Shown: one piece after another, positions 17,195 through 25,286 of the stretch
How positions within the stretch are numbered: position 1 is the stretch's first letter
Layout of the letters: the number at the start of each line of letters is the position of its first letter
Origin: Foliimonas ilicis
GTDB lineage: Bacteria > Pseudomonadota > Alphaproteobacteria > Rhizobiales > Rhizobiaceae
Direction: 5' to 3'
Assembly: GCF_039939195.1 (NCBI RefSeq)
Contig: NZ_JBDUUH010000001.1
Coordinates: 744,001-808,000, forward strand
DNA length: 64,000 nt
The notes under the pieces: model-generated
Seen by the model: only the letters and a program-made list of their open reading frames with translations
Databases searched by the model: none
Told to the model about the DNA's origin: nothing
Position numbers and translations under genes: made by a program

Positions 17195-18799
17195 TTGAAG
17201 AAGTTTTTTCCAGGCGTCGTGTTTTTTGCCGTGGCAATTGCCGCTGCCGCTGTTGCTCTGTTTGCATATTTTGCCGCGCAGGAAGCTGCGCGCATCAAAT
17301 TTGATGCGACAGCCGACGAAGCGCTCAATCGCATTCAAAGCCGTGTCGATCTCCACATGTCGCTGCTGCGATCGACACAGGCGCTGTTCAAGGTAGAGCA
17401 GGGGACCGTCAATCCTTCCGAATTCAAATCCTTCTTCGACGCTCTGAACGTTTCGGACAATTTCGAAGGGTTACGTGGCATTGGCTTCGTGCGGCTGATC
17501 GAAAAGGGGCAAGAAGGCGCGGTTGAAAGCGAACTTGCGCAGCACGGTGATGGACAAAAGGAAGTCTACCCGGAGACGGATTTGACGTTGCGTGCGCCAA
17601 TCGTCCTGTTCGAGCCGCGAGATCAAGATAACAGTTCCGGTATGGGCTACGATATGATGACCGACCCGATCCGGCGTCCGGCCATCGAGAGCGCCATTTC
17701 CACGGGTGAGCCGCGTGCGACAGGCCGCGTGATGCTCGGCGAAGCGACCGGCAGCAGCCAGACCTATCCCGGGTTTCTGATTTTCCTGACCGTGACACCG
17801 GAAGTTGAGCCAACCTCGACGACAGCAGGCGGGCTTCTTTACATCGTATTCCGCAGCGCTGATCTGTTTCATGCCACGCTCGGACGTGCGCCGTTGCTGC
17901 CGGTTCAGGTGGAAATATTCGATACCGCAGTTGGCGACCAGAATCTTCTGTACCGCTCTGCAGCGCCGCTTTCGGAGGCATATGGCGGAAGTCTGCTGGC
18001 AATGCGCGAGATCGTCGTTGCGGGGCGGCGCTGGAGCGTGATTTTCAGGCCGTCAGCGGAATTCGCCCCGCCATCCTCGCGTATCATGCCGTTTGCGCTG
18101 GGGCTGTTCGGCCTGCTTCTGGCGGGAGCGGTGGCACTGGTCGCGCGCTATCAGCAGCGCGCCTTCGAGGCCATATCGGCCCTTCACGAGACGACCGAGT
18201 CCAGCCTGGCCGAGAAAGATCTGATGCTTCAGGAAATGAAGCATCGCATCAAAAATTCGATTGCGCGGGTGCTGGCGATGTCGCGTCAGACGGCGGCGCA
18301 TTCCAAGGATATGAATGAATTTGCGACGTCGTTCTCCGCGCGCCTTCAGGCCATGTCGAATTCGCAGGACATGCTGACACGATCATATGGGCAAAAGGCC
18401 GATATGGAAGAGCTGTTGCGGATGGAGCTAGGGCAGGTGTTCGGCGGCGAGCTTCCCGCCGACGCGATGGACGGCCCCAAAATTATGCTGAACGAGACGG
18501 CGACGCAGGCCATGGGGCTGACGTTTCACGAGCTTGCCACCAATGCCATCAAATATGGCCGTGCGAATAAAGAGGGCACCCTGCGGGTTAGCTGGCTCGT
18601 CAAAAACGAGGTCAAAAACAAAGTTCTTACGCTGCGATGGGAAGAGCTTGGTAGCGGAAAGATCAATCCGCCGGAGAAGACCGGCTTCGGTACCAAGCTT
18701 ATCGATATGAATATCGTGCGCGAATTGAGGGGCACGATCGAACGCGCCTTTGGTGATGACGGAATCGTCATCACCATCACGATACCTCTGAACGAGTGA
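17195..18799 (+). CDS. CHASE-domain sensor histidine kinase, HWE/HisKA_2 type
   Basis: Membrane-bound kinase of 534 residues. A membrane segment (about 5-25) is followed by a periplasmic CHASE domain (about 45-275; RGIGFVRLIEKG, YPETDLTLRAPIVLFEP), a second membrane segment (about 292-315), an H-box EMKHRIKNSIARVLAMS with His at about 350, and an HATPase domain with N-box FHELATNAIKYG and G-box GFGTKLI. The signal is unknown; CHASE domains sense small extracellular ligands. The start is a TTG at 17195 since no ATG or GTG is in frame between it and the upstream stop at 17144; the RBS is weak. No partner regulator is adjacent, though phyR is 2.3 kb away. Confidence 0.85.
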   Translation: MKKFFPGVVFFAVAIAAAAVALFAYFAAQEAARIKFDATADEALNRIQSRVDLHMSLLRSTQALFKVEQGTVNPSEFKSFFDALNVSDNFEGLRGIGFVRLIEKGQEGAVESELAQHGDGQKEVYPETDLTLRAPIVLFEPRDQDNSSGMGYDMMTDPIRRPAIESAISTGEPRATGRVMLGEATGSSQTYPGFLIFLTVTPEVEPTSTTAGGLLYIVFRSADLFHATLGRAPLLPVQVEIFDTAVGDQNLLYRSAAPLSEAYGGSLLAMREIVVAGRRWSVIFRPSAEFAPPSSRIMPFALGLFGLLLAGAVALVARYQQRAFEAISALHETTESSLAEKDLMLQEMKHRIKNSIARVLAMSRQTAAHSKDMNEFATSFSARLQAMSNSQDMLTRSYGQKADMEELLRMELGQVFGGELPADAMDGPKIMLNETATQAMGLTFHELATNAIKYGRANKEGTLRVSWLVKNEVKNKVLTLRWEELGSGKINPPEKTGFGTKLIDMNIVRELRGTIERAFGDDGIVITITIPLNE

Positions 18800-18816
18800 A
18801 ATCACGCAGAGGCAAA

Positions 18817-18845
18817 GAGGCGTCTTTGGCGACGCCTCGTTTTTA
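18817..18845. terminator. Intrinsic terminator shared by convergent genes
   Basis: GAGGCGTC and GACGCCTC form an 8-bp stem with a 6-base loop followed by GTTTTT on the plus strand. It lies between the CHASE kinase and the convergent small lipoprotein gene. Confidence 0.8.
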
Positions 18846-18849
18846 CGCC

Positions 18850-19113
18850 TCAATAATAGCCTGCAGGGCAGGCTGCGATGTAGATGCGGCCATTGCGGTC
18901 ACGGAAGCGGCATTCGCCCTTGCGGGTCGCGGCACCAAGCAGAACGCCAGAAGCTGCACCAACCACGCCGCCGACCAGCGCGCCACCAACCTTACCAGTT
19001 GCCAGACCACCGATGGCTGCACCCGCTACGCCGCCAAGTGCCGCATCGTTTTCCGCCGTCGTACAACCGGCGAGCGCCACGACTGCTGCCATTGCAATGA
19101 TAATTTTCTTCAT
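18850..19113 (-). CDS. Glycine-zipper outer membrane lipoprotein
   Basis: Small lipoprotein of 87 residues. Signal peptide MKKIIIAMAAVVALAGC with a clear lipobox (LAG-C), then a glycine zipper (about 26-62; GGVAGAAIGGLATGKVGGA and following), which would insert in or lie on a membrane. The C-terminal part has two Cys and basic residues (KGECRFRDRNGRIYIAACP). Related proteins are common in Rhizobiales as surface antigens or YMGG-type lipoproteins; function is not known. Confidence 0.8.
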   Translation of the reverse strand: MKKIIIAMAAVVALAGCTTAENDAALGGVAGAAIGGLATGKVGGALVGGVVGAASGVLLGAATRKGECRFRDRNGRIYIAACPAGYY

Positions 19114-19162
19114 GTCTCAACCCTCTGGATAGTCCACTGGCCGTGGAGTGTTGCCAAGTTTG

Positions 19163-19483
19163 TTACTGATTTGCAGTCTTGCGCGTGGCGTTCACATTGG
19201 AAGCCACTATCGCGTTCGGACGCTCGATCGATGCCTCGAGCTTGCCCTTGGGCGTTATATCCCAGACCAGCTCGGCATCCTCTTCTTCAAGTGCCGGGTC
19301 TACGACAACGCACGTTCCGAAGATTTTTTCGAATTTCCCATGATATGCGCGGATCATGTCACCGCTTTCGCGCTGACAATCTTCGGCTGCTTCATAGAGC
19401 GGCACGGGCGCTGGAAGCTCTTTGCATTCCTGCAACGAGTTTGAACATCCAACGATCAAAAGCACTGCTGCAATGTGTTCCAT
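19163..19483 (-). CDS. Small predicted lipoprotein, probable GSR target
   Basis: Product of 106 residues. A short leader MEHIAAVLLIVG-C carries a lipobox; the mature part has two further Cys (QEC, EDC) and one in GTCVVVD and ends hydrophilic. No family recognised. AAAGGG is placed about 8 bases before the ATG. A GGAAC-N17-CGTT promoter ends 22 bases upstream, which would give a very short leader and puts the gene in the general stress regulon by inference. Confidence 0.6.
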   Translation of the reverse strand: MEHIAAVLLIVGCSNSLQECKELPAPVPLYEAAEDCQRESGDMIRAYHGKFEKIFGTCVVVDPALEEEDAELVWDITPKGKLEASIERPNAIVASNVNATRKTANQ

Positions 19484-19505
19484 GATGAAACCCTTTCAAC
19501 CATGA

Positions 19506-19531
19506 AACGCAGGTAGAAGCGCGAGAGTTCC
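19506..19531 (-). promoter_or_regulatory. EcfG-type promoter, N17 spacer, for the small lipoprotein
   Basis: Minus-strand GGAAC (19531-19527), 17 bases, CGTT (19509-19506). EcfG sigma factors recognise GGAAC and CGTT at 16-17 bases. The gene starts at 19483. Confidence 0.65.
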
Positions 19532-19581
19532 ACATGAAGGAATAAAGATGGTCCGAAAATAACGTTTTTTAAACTGTTGCT

Positions 19582-20616
19582 CTATTCGAGCTCGAAACTG
19601 CCACTGGGAATGAGCAGCCGATATTCGAGCCAGCCATCGTCCAGAGACAGGCTCGCCTCGCCGTTGAGCGAGGCAGGAACCACCTTTTCCAATGCGATAC
19701 TGCCGAAGCGTTTCTCGGAAAGCGACGTCACGCCGCCGACCTGCTCACGCCAAAGAAGTTGAAGAGCCGGCTTTCCAGTTTCGCTCGGGACCAGACTTGA
19801 GGACACAGCCACGAAACCGCTCGGTTTTGACAGAGCTCCATAGGTTGCCGAATTGGCCGCGAGTTCATGAATCGCCAATCCTATATGCAGCGCGGCATTC
19901 GGATTGAGATAAGGCTTCTCGCCATCAAGCCGCAGATGCTTCTGGAGGTTGTCGCTGTATTTGCCGACTTGTCCTGCGACCAGCTCCCACAAATCCGCGC
20001 CGCGCCAATTGGATGACGTCACAAGATCCTGCGATGAGGCAAGCGACTGGATACGGCCGCGAAAACGGCTCAGGAATGTGTCGATGTTCCCGGAATGTCG
20101 TCCGGTCTGCGTTGCAATACTTTGAATGATGGCAAGCAGATTCTTGGAACGATGCGCGACTTCGCGAAGAAGTGTTTTCAACGTCTGTTCGCGGCGTCTT
20201 TCTTCGGTAACGTCTATAGCGGTGGTGACTATGCCTTGCAGCTCTCCAGCTGCATTTTTATCGGCGTCGATCCATATCTTGAACCATCGGATACCTTGCG
20301 GTGTGGTAACTGCCGCGTCGATCCGCTCGGCCTTGCCAGTGGAAAGGACGTTTCTACGAACAGCGGCAACTCGGCTCAACTGCTGGCCGCTTGCAGACAG
20401 CCGGCCCATCCCATCGGAAAGCACAGCGTTTTCCAGTTCGGGGAATATGTTTTGACCCCACACCGTATTTAGCTCGGTGTCCTGATAGAGAACGGAAATG
20501 CCGGTGTTTTTAAGAACGTGAAGGAGGCTGCGACCAAACTCCGGATTACCCTCGGCAACCTGACGATTGAGATCGGTATCTTGCTCGTTCTTCAAGCTCT
20601 TGTGTGTTCCGACCAT
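19582..20616 (-). CDS. PAS-domain HWE sensor histidine kinase, probable GSR kinase
   Basis: Soluble kinase of 344 residues. A PAS domain (about 30-140; VLYQDTELNTVWGQN, RWFKIWIDADKN) precedes an HWE H-box LLREVAHRSKNLLAIIQ with His at about 156 and a kinase domain with N-box IHELAANSATYGALS and a W-E motif LLWREQVG. Being soluble, next to phyR and behind an EcfG promoter, it is a good candidate for a kinase that phosphorylates PhyR (PhyK/LovhK role); no LOV Cys motif was seen, so light sensing is not supported. Start at 20616 chosen from promoter position (TSS about 20635) and the Met. Confidence 0.85.
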   Translation of the reverse strand: MVGTHKSLKNEQDTDLNRQVAEGNPEFGRSLLHVLKNTGISVLYQDTELNTVWGQNIFPELENAVLSDGMGRLSASGQQLSRVAAVRRNVLSTGKAERIDAAVTTPQGIRWFKIWIDADKNAAGELQGIVTTAIDVTEERRREQTLKTLLREVAHRSKNLLAIIQSIATQTGRHSGNIDTFLSRFRGRIQSLASSQDLVTSSNWRGADLWELVAGQVGKYSDNLQKHLRLDGEKPYLNPNAALHIGLAIHELAANSATYGALSKPSGFVAVSSSLVPSETGKPALQLLWREQVGGVTSLSEKRFGSIALEKVVPASLNGEASLSLDDGWLEYRLLIPSGSFELE

Positions 20617-20641
20617 AATCCAAATATTCCCCGTCAGCGTG

Positions 20642-20666
20642 AACGGGATTGTTCGGCAAGGGTTCC
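20642..20666 (-). promoter_or_regulatory. EcfG-type promoter for the PAS/HWE kinase
   Basis: Minus-strand GGAAC (20666-20662), exactly 16 bases, CGTT (20645-20642), 26 bases before the kinase start at 20616. Exact match to the EcfG consensus. Confidence 0.85.
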
Positions 20667-20789
20667 CAAAAAAGCGAACCTTAACAAGAGTCCGCCGGGC
20701 AAACTGCAATTAAGCAATTGTACCCGGCGGTTAGCTGGACGCCATCTGAGGGGGGACGGCCTCCAGTATATCATTGGCCCGTTCTTCGA

Positions 20790-20957
20790 TTACGAAGCTC
20801 TGCGGAAAAGACCTGCAATGAGCGAGATGACGAGAAAGGCCAGAAATACGAAGAACAGAATCTGGGCGATGCCCGCAGAAGTGCCGGCAATGCCGCCGAA
20901 CCCAAGCGCGCCTGCGATGATCGCGACGACGAGAAATACGAGAGCCCAGTAGAGCAT
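20790..20957 (-). CDS. DUF1328 small membrane protein
   Basis: Product of 55 residues, almost entirely two membrane segments: LYWALVFLVVAIIAGALGFGG and AGIAQILFFVFLAFLVISLIAG are the two hydrophobic stretches, joined by a Gly-rich turn and ended by FRR. This is the DUF1328 family, often found in stress regulons; molecular role unknown. GGAGG lies 6 bases before the ATG at 20957. An exact EcfG promoter is 28 bases upstream. Confidence 0.88.
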   Translation of the reverse strand: MLYWALVFLVVAIIAGALGFGGIAGTSAGIAQILFFVFLAFLVISLIAGLFRRAS

Positions 20958-20984
20958 TTCAGCCTCCTTGAATGTCTGCAATAG

Positions 20985-21009
20985 AACGCAAACTCTTAGC
21001 TTTGGTTCC
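20985..21009 (-). promoter_or_regulatory. EcfG-type promoter for the DUF1328 gene
   Basis: Minus-strand GGAAC (21009-21005), 16 bases, CGTT (20988-20985). Exact consensus, 28 bases before the start codon. Confidence 0.87.
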
Positions 21010-21018
21010 TTGCAAAAG

Positions 21019-21047
21019 AAAAGGCCGCTTGTGAAAAGCGGCCTTTT
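21019..21047 (-). terminator. Intrinsic terminator downstream of phyR
   Basis: AAGGCCGCTT and AAGCGGCCTT form a 10-bp stem with a short loop; T tracts flank it on both strands (CTTTTT on plus, TTTTCTTTT on minus). It sits 22 bases after the phyR stop and just before the DUF1328 promoter, so it isolates that promoter from phyR readthrough. Confidence 0.85.
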
Positions 21048-21069
21048 TGAGCGGAAATATTTTTGAGTG

Positions 21070-21864
21070 TCAGGCTGCGGCCTTGGCCTGCCTGTCGAAG
21101 AACAGCGCCTGGCTGATAAGTGCCTTCACCATTTCCGGGTTGAACGGTTTCGTCACCAGGAACGCCGGCTCGGGCCGCTCTCCGGTCAAAAGGCGTTCAG
21201 GGAATGCCGTGATGAAAATGACGGGCACCGTCGATGATGCGAGAATTTCATTCACCGCGTCGATGCCTGAGCTGCCATCGGCAAGCTGGATGTCAGCGAG
21301 AACCATTTTCGGGTTCGTCTTTTTGAAGAGATCGGTTGCTTCCGCGTGGGTGCGGGCAGTGCCGACTACACGGTGGCCAAGGCTCTCGACCATTTCTTCG
21401 ATATCCATCGCGATCAAAGGCTCGTCTTCGATGATAAGGATATCGGTCGCAACCTGCCTGGAAATCTCAGAACTTGCCTGCGAAACCAGTGTCTCGAATT
21501 CGGCTTCGCTCACATCCAGAATTTCGGCGGCTTCCGAATTCGTGAAGCCCTCGACTGCAATGAGCAGGAATGCCTGACGCGGACGCGGAGCCAGCGCTGC
21601 AAGGTTGGCGGAGGCACGCTGTTCCCATGCATTGATAGGTGTAACCTGAGGCACTTTCACTGCGACCGAGGTAAACAGCTTCGCGAATATCTTATAAAGA
21701 GCAATCCGTTCATTGGACGCTTCCGGGAAGATGCTGACATCGGCGATGATTGCTTCAAGCATTGCCGCCACGAGAGCATCGCCGCTCTGTTGGGAGCCCG
21801 AAACGGCACGCGAAAAGCGCCGTAGAAAGGGCAGGTGTGGGGCAATTGAAGCGGATAAACTCAT
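21070..21864 (-). CDS. phyR: General stress response regulator PhyR (anti-anti-sigma factor)
   Basis: Protein of 264 residues with the diagnostic PhyR order: an N-terminal ECF-sigma-like domain (about 1-125; FLLIAVEGFTNSEAAEILDVSE resembles sigma region 4) and a C-terminal receiver (about 140-260; IIEDEPLIAMDIEEMVESLG, phospho-Asp in MVLADIQLADG, FITAFPERLL, TKPFNPE). When phosphorylated it captures NepR and frees EcfG. It is divergent from nepR-ecfG with a 209-base shared region, the standard layout. Start ATG at 21864. Confidence 0.96.
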   Translation of the reverse strand: MSLSASIAPHLPFLRRFSRAVSGSQQSGDALVAAMLEAIIADVSIFPEASNERIALYKIFAKLFTSVAVKVPQVTPINAWEQRASANLAALAPRPRQAFLLIAVEGFTNSEAAEILDVSEAEFETLVSQASSEISRQVATDILIIEDEPLIAMDIEEMVESLGHRVVGTARTHAEATDLFKKTNPKMVLADIQLADGSSGIDAVNEILASSTVPVIFITAFPERLLTGERPEPAFLVTKPFNPEMVKALISQALFFDRQAKAAA

Positions 21865-21925
21865 AAGGACGTCTCCCTCGCATGACGTTTCGTCACGTAC
21901 GCAATTTTATTGCAACGATGCACAA

Positions 21926-21950
21926 AATGCGCTGCTCATTAAAAAGTTCC
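21926..21950 (-). promoter_or_regulatory. Near-consensus EcfG promoter for phyR
   Basis: Minus-strand GGAAC (21950-21946), 16 bases, CATT (21929-21926) in place of CGTT. The two conserved T of the -10 are kept. phyR is often autoregulated by EcfG; the phyR start is 62 bases downstream. Confidence 0.55.
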
Positions 21951-21959
21951 GATTAGGAT

Positions 21960-21984
21960 GGAACTTATTTGGAAAAACCGCGTT
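21960..21984 (+). promoter_or_regulatory. EcfG-type promoter for nepR-ecfG
   Basis: GGAAC (21960-21964), 16 bases, CGTTT from 21981. Exact consensus. Transcription would begin near 21991 and give a leader of about 85 bases before nepR. This is the expected positive feedback of EcfG on its own operon. Confidence 0.88.
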
Positions 21985-22079
21985 TGTCAGCAACTTCGGG
22001 TTTCTGCCGGTTTCGCACCGGTGGTCCCGATTGGGTTCGGGGCGGGTAATTTATAACAGGGCAAACCAACGGAATGACT

Positions 22080-22265
22080 ATGAAAAAGCCAAACTCCGGC
22101 GACGCGTCTGCGCGCCAGACCGGTAATGCTCTGGGAGCGAATTCTGAAATTGGCCGCAAACTGAAGCAATATTACGACGAACTCGTATCCGATGATGTTC
22201 CGGATCGGTTTGCACAGCTTCTCAGCCAGCTTGAGCAAGCCGAACCTGCTCAGAATAAGGACTGA
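22080..22265 (+). CDS. nepR: Anti-sigma factor NepR
   Basis: Small protein of 61 residues that binds EcfG in unstressed cells. The family core is visible: IGRKLKQYYDELVSDDVPDR at about 23-42 (helix, then the V-P-D-R/F motif), followed by FAQLLSQLEQA. It is 6 bases upstream of the ecfG ATG and divergent from phyR. ATG at 22080 has GGA 6 bases before; the ATG at 22074 is also possible. Confidence 0.95.
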   Translation: MKKPNSGDASARQTGNALGANSEIGRKLKQYYDELVSDDVPDRFAQLLSQLEQAEPAQNKD

Positions 22266-22271
22266 GTCGTG

Positions 22272-22820
22272 ATGGCTGCAGTACAGGATTTCAAGAAAGA
22301 CCTCCTTGGGACGATCCCAAGCCTGCGTGCGTTTGCTGTGTCTTTGACGCAGAATGCGGACAAGGCCGACGATCTCGTGCAGGAAACCCTCGTCAAGGCG
22401 TGGGACAAGCAGCAGAGCTTTCAGCTCGGCACGAATTTGAAAGCGTGGCTGTTCACTATCCTGCGCAATGAATTCTATTCGCAAATGCGCAAGCGCGGTC
22501 GCGAAATCCAGGACAGCGACGGTATCATGACCGAGCGGATGGCGGTACATCCAAGCCAGCCGGGCATGCTTGATCTGAACGATTTTCGTGCTGCTCTCGA
22601 GCAATTGCCCGAGGATCAGCGTGAAGCGATAATTCTGATTGGCGCTTCGGGGTTTTCTTATGAAGAAGCCGCCGAGATTTGCGATTGCGCGGTTGGTACG
22701 ATCAAAAGCCGCGTCAGCAGGGCGAGAAGCCGACTGCAGGAGATTCTGAAAATCTCCGGTGAAGCTGATTATGGTCCGGATTCGATTTCGGCTCAGGTTA
22801 TGGGATCAAGCGCTGCTTGA
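22272..22820 (+). CDS. ecfG: ECF sigma factor EcfG of the general stress response
   Basis: Sigma factor of 182 residues. Region 2 (about 15-75) has RAFAVSLTQNADKADDLVQETLVKAW; region 4 (about 110-160) has LPEDQREAIILIGASGFSYEEAAEIC and CAVGTIKSRVSRARSRL. It directs polymerase to GGAAC-N16/17-CGTT promoters, many of which lie in this window. An AAGGAC RBS precedes the ATG at 22272; the GTG at 22269 is the alternative. The last 15 bases overlap the convergent response regulator gene. Confidence 0.95.
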   Translation: MAAVQDFKKDLLGTIPSLRAFAVSLTQNADKADDLVQETLVKAWDKQQSFQLGTNLKAWLFTILRNEFYSQMRKRGREIQDSDGIMTERMAVHPSQPGMLDLNDFRAALEQLPEDQREAIILIGASGFSYEEAAEICDCAVGTIKSRVSRARSRLQEILKISGEADYGPDSISAQVMGSSAA

Positions 22821-23171
22821 TTCCTTGCTCCTGCCGGTGACAGTCGCCAGTGCCTGAACCAGATCGCTACCGGCATAAGGCTTCGAGATGATCAGCACGT
22901 CGGGGAAAGTCTGCTTGATTTCCGCGACATCCGAATAACCCGAAGCGAATATGAACGGCACATTTCGCTTTTTCAGATTCTCGGCGAAATCGAGGTTTGT
23001 GGCGCCGTCGACAAATATGTCGAGCACGGCGACGTCGAACGAGATTGTTTTGTCGAGTTCAACATCCGCAGAAGAACGCGCAATGGTGACTTCCCGTGCG
23101 CCGTTGTCGAGACAAAGCTGTTCGACATCCATGGCGATCAGAAATTCATCTTCGATAACCAGAACGCGCAT
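22806..23171 (-). CDS. Single-domain response regulator, FATGUY-like
   Basis: Receiver-only protein of 121 residues with no output domain. Acidic pair EDEF, phospho-Asp in VAVLDIFVDG, switch region PFIFASGYSDV and Lys in IISKPYAGSD. The FASGY motif is close to the FATGUY motif of single-domain regulators that take part in phosphate transfer in alphaproteobacterial stress responses; here the Thr is Ser. It is convergent with and overlaps the ecfG 3' end by 15 bases. The frame stays open to 23276, but the protein fold begins at MRVLVIEDEF; no start has a good RBS. Confidence 0.85.
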   Translation of the reverse strand: MRVLVIEDEFLIAMDVEQLCLDNGAREVTIARSSADVELDKTISFDVAVLDIFVDGATNLDFAENLKKRNVPFIFASGYSDVAEIKQTFPDVLIISKPYAGSDLVQALATVTGRSKESSSA

Positions 23172-23318
23172 ATCCGACAATAAACGAGTCAAATTCGTAA
23201 TCTCCAAATGTCGCTCGTCATGCACTTGCGCGACAAAGGCGTCATTTAAAAAAGACATATTGGCGAGGGTCGCCAAGCCCGATAAGGGTTCTATTGCTGG
23301 GTTTGCGAGGTAAGTGTG

Positions 23319-24074
23319 ATGCAGCCGGGGCGCTCGCTGTCAGCGAGACGATATCCATGCGAGAAATGTCCGTTGCGTCCGCTCGAAACTTTTCGAGAGT
23401 TCGAAAAGGAAGAGCTCGAATTCATTACTACGTTCAAGCGTGGAGAATTGGCGGTCGACAAGGGAGCGACCGTGCTTCTGGAGGGTACAGCCAGCCCGCA
23501 TCTCTATACGGTTCTGACCGGCTGGGGATTTCGCTACAAATTGCTCAGCGACGGCCGCCGGCAAATCCTGAACTATCTGATGCCGGGCGATCTGATCGGC
23601 CTTCAGGGAAGCATGGTTGGCGAGATGGAACACTCGGTGGAGGCACTGTCTCCCATGCTGCTATGCGTGTTCGAGCGCGAAAATCTCCCGAACCTCTATC
23701 GGAATTATCCGGGCCTTGCCTATGACATCACGTGGATCGCTTCGCGCGAAGAGCAGATGCTGGACGAAAACCTGCTGAGTCTGGGTCGGCGTAGTGCGCT
23801 TGAGCGCGCCGCATATCTGATCGCCTTCATCTACAGCAAGGCGAAATCCGTCGGTTTGAACGAAACGTCTCTGGTGCAGCTTCCGATTACCCAGCAGCAT
23901 GTTGCCGATACGTTGGGCCTATCGCTGGTTCACACCAACAAGACCATTCGCAAACTGACTGACAAGAAGCTGCTACGCTGGCGCGAAGGCGGATGCGAGG
24001 TGCTTTCGCTGGATGGTTTGAAGAGCCTTGCAAGCTGGGATGGTCTCAAGAAGGTCAGGCGCCCTCTGTTATAG
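23319..24074 (+). CDS. Crp/Fnr-family transcriptional regulator
   Basis: Regulator of 251 residues. An N-terminal CEKCPLRP motif (two Cys only, so a full Fnr-type iron-sulfur cluster is not evident) is followed by a cyclic-nucleotide-like sensor domain (about 35-135; LLEGTASPHLYTVLTGWGFRY, YLMPGDLIGLQG) and a helix-turn-helix (about 180-225; LPITQQHVADTLGLSLVHTNKTI). Signal not identifiable. GAGG 9 bases before the ATG at 23319 supports it over the GTG at 23316. Convergent with the AI-2E family gene, overlapping by 6 bases. Confidence 0.87.
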   Translation: MQPGRSLSARRYPCEKCPLRPLETFREFEKEELEFITTFKRGELAVDKGATVLLEGTASPHLYTVLTGWGFRYKLLSDGRRQILNYLMPGDLIGLQGSMVGEMEHSVEALSPMLLCVFERENLPNLYRNYPGLAYDITWIASREEQMLDENLLSLGRRSALERAAYLIAFIYSKAKSVGLNETSLVQLPITQQHVADTLGLSLVHTNKTIRKLTDKKLLRWREGGCEVLSLDGLKSLASWDGLKKVRRPLL

Positions 24075-25169
24075 CGCACGACCATCGGCCTGCCAGTCTG
24101 CCACGGGGATGATGTTGCGGATGATCGCGTAAACGATCAGAAGGGCTGGCACGGCGATAAAGCCGCCGAGCGCGCCCCACAGCCATATCCAGAATGCCAG
24201 CGAGAGCAGGACCGTGAACGGATTGAGCGTCATTGTGCGCCCGATCACCATCGGCGTCACGAACTGCGCCTCGATGGTGTTTATGGCGAGATAGACCAGC
24301 ACCGGGATCATGCTTCCGCCAAGCGAATCGAACTCGGTCAGCCCAATGGCGAAAAGGATGACGACCATCACGGCAGGGCCGATGAAGACCACGAAATTGG
24401 TCAGGATCGCGATCGCCCCCCATAGAGGTGCAGAGGGAATTCCGATCAGGTAAAGCGCGATGCCGACGGCAAGCCCTTCCAGAATGTTGATGATGGTGAT
24501 GGAAAGCAGATATTTCGAAATCACATGCTCCACGTCGCGGAAGATGTGAGCGACGCGCCAGCGCAGCCGGCGGCTGAAACAAAGGGACAGGACCGTTGCA
24601 CGCGTCTCGTGACGTGTCGCGACGAAAAAATACAGGCTGGCGAAGAAAAGCAGTATCTGGCCGATCAATGAAGGCGCGAGCATCGCGATGCTTTCGACGC
24701 CCATTCCTTCGTCCACCGAAACGGCCAGTCCGTCGCCGCCCGTGATCTCTCTGAGTTGGCCACGCATACCCTTGAGCGCCTCGAAAGGCCCTTTCAGATC
24801 GGCCAATTGCCGTTGAAGATCGACCCAGATCTGCGGCAGGCGCTCGATCCAGTAGGACAGGGGGGCCGCAACAGCCAAGGCAAACAGGCTGACGACGATT
24901 ATGAAAAGCATCACCACGAGGAACGCCGACAGGCCGGGCCGAACCCCTTTATATTCCAGCTTCGTAGCGACGGGGCCGAGCATAAGCCCGATAACGATGC
25001 CGAGGAATATCGGAGCCAGAATATACTCGCCCATCTTCAAAGCGAATATGAAAGTGACCAGCCCAACAACGATAGTCGCAACCTGCGACATTCTCGAAAA
25101 GAATATTTCGAAGTTCGATTTTGGAGGCAGCCGAACGATAGGCGCCTTCTTGATTGTTCTGAGAGACAT
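24069..25169 (-). CDS. AI-2E family (PerM-like) membrane transporter
   Basis: Membrane protein of 366 residues with about seven or eight hydrophobic segments, arranged in the AI-2E exporter pattern: paired segments near 30-75, one near 90, a soluble middle (about 110-165), then a C-terminal bundle with LEGLAVGIALYLIGIPSAPLW, YLAINTIEAQFVTP and the conserved VIGRTMTLNPFTV. Substrate is unknown; some relatives export autoinducer-2, others act as ion antiporters. It is under an exact EcfG promoter and divergent from a DUF883-like gene. Confidence 0.85.
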   Translation of the reverse strand: MSLRTIKKAPIVRLPPKSNFEIFFSRMSQVATIVVGLVTFIFALKMGEYILAPIFLGIVIGLMLGPVATKLEYKGVRPGLSAFLVVMLFIIVVSLFALAVAAPLSYWIERLPQIWVDLQRQLADLKGPFEALKGMRGQLREITGGDGLAVSVDEGMGVESIAMLAPSLIGQILLFFASLYFFVATRHETRATVLSLCFSRRLRWRVAHIFRDVEHVISKYLLSITIINILEGLAVGIALYLIGIPSAPLWGAIAILTNFVVFIGPAVMVVILFAIGLTEFDSLGGSMIPVLVYLAINTIEAQFVTPMVIGRTMTLNPFTVLLSLAFWIWLWGALGGFIAVPALLIVYAIIRNIIPVADWQADGRAL

Positions 25170-25199
25170 TCTTCATTTCCGGCTGGACTTGAAGTCCCA

Positions 25200-25224
25200 A
25201 ACGCAATTTCATGGGGTTCGTTCC
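25200..25224 (-). promoter_or_regulatory. EcfG-type promoter for the AI-2E family gene
   Basis: Minus-strand GGAAC (25224-25220), 16 bases, CGTT (25203-25200), 31 bases before the start at 25169. Exact consensus; back to back with the next promoter, 7 bases apart. Confidence 0.87.
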
Positions 25225-25231
25225 GATCTTT

Positions 25232-25256
25232 GGAACCGCGCTAGGGTCTGGGCGTT
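25232..25256 (+). promoter_or_regulatory. EcfG-type promoter for the DUF883-like/holin-like pair
   Basis: GGAAC (25232-25236), 16 bases, CGTT (25253-25256). Exact consensus, 31 bases before the ATG at 25287. Confidence 0.87.
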
Positions 25257-25286
25257 GTGACCCGAACCATGAAATGGAGTTTATCG

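Noticed and set aside
19582..20616. PAS kinase as a LOV blue-light sensor
   Set aside because: The GxNCRFLQ motif with the flavin Cys is absent from the PAS domain.
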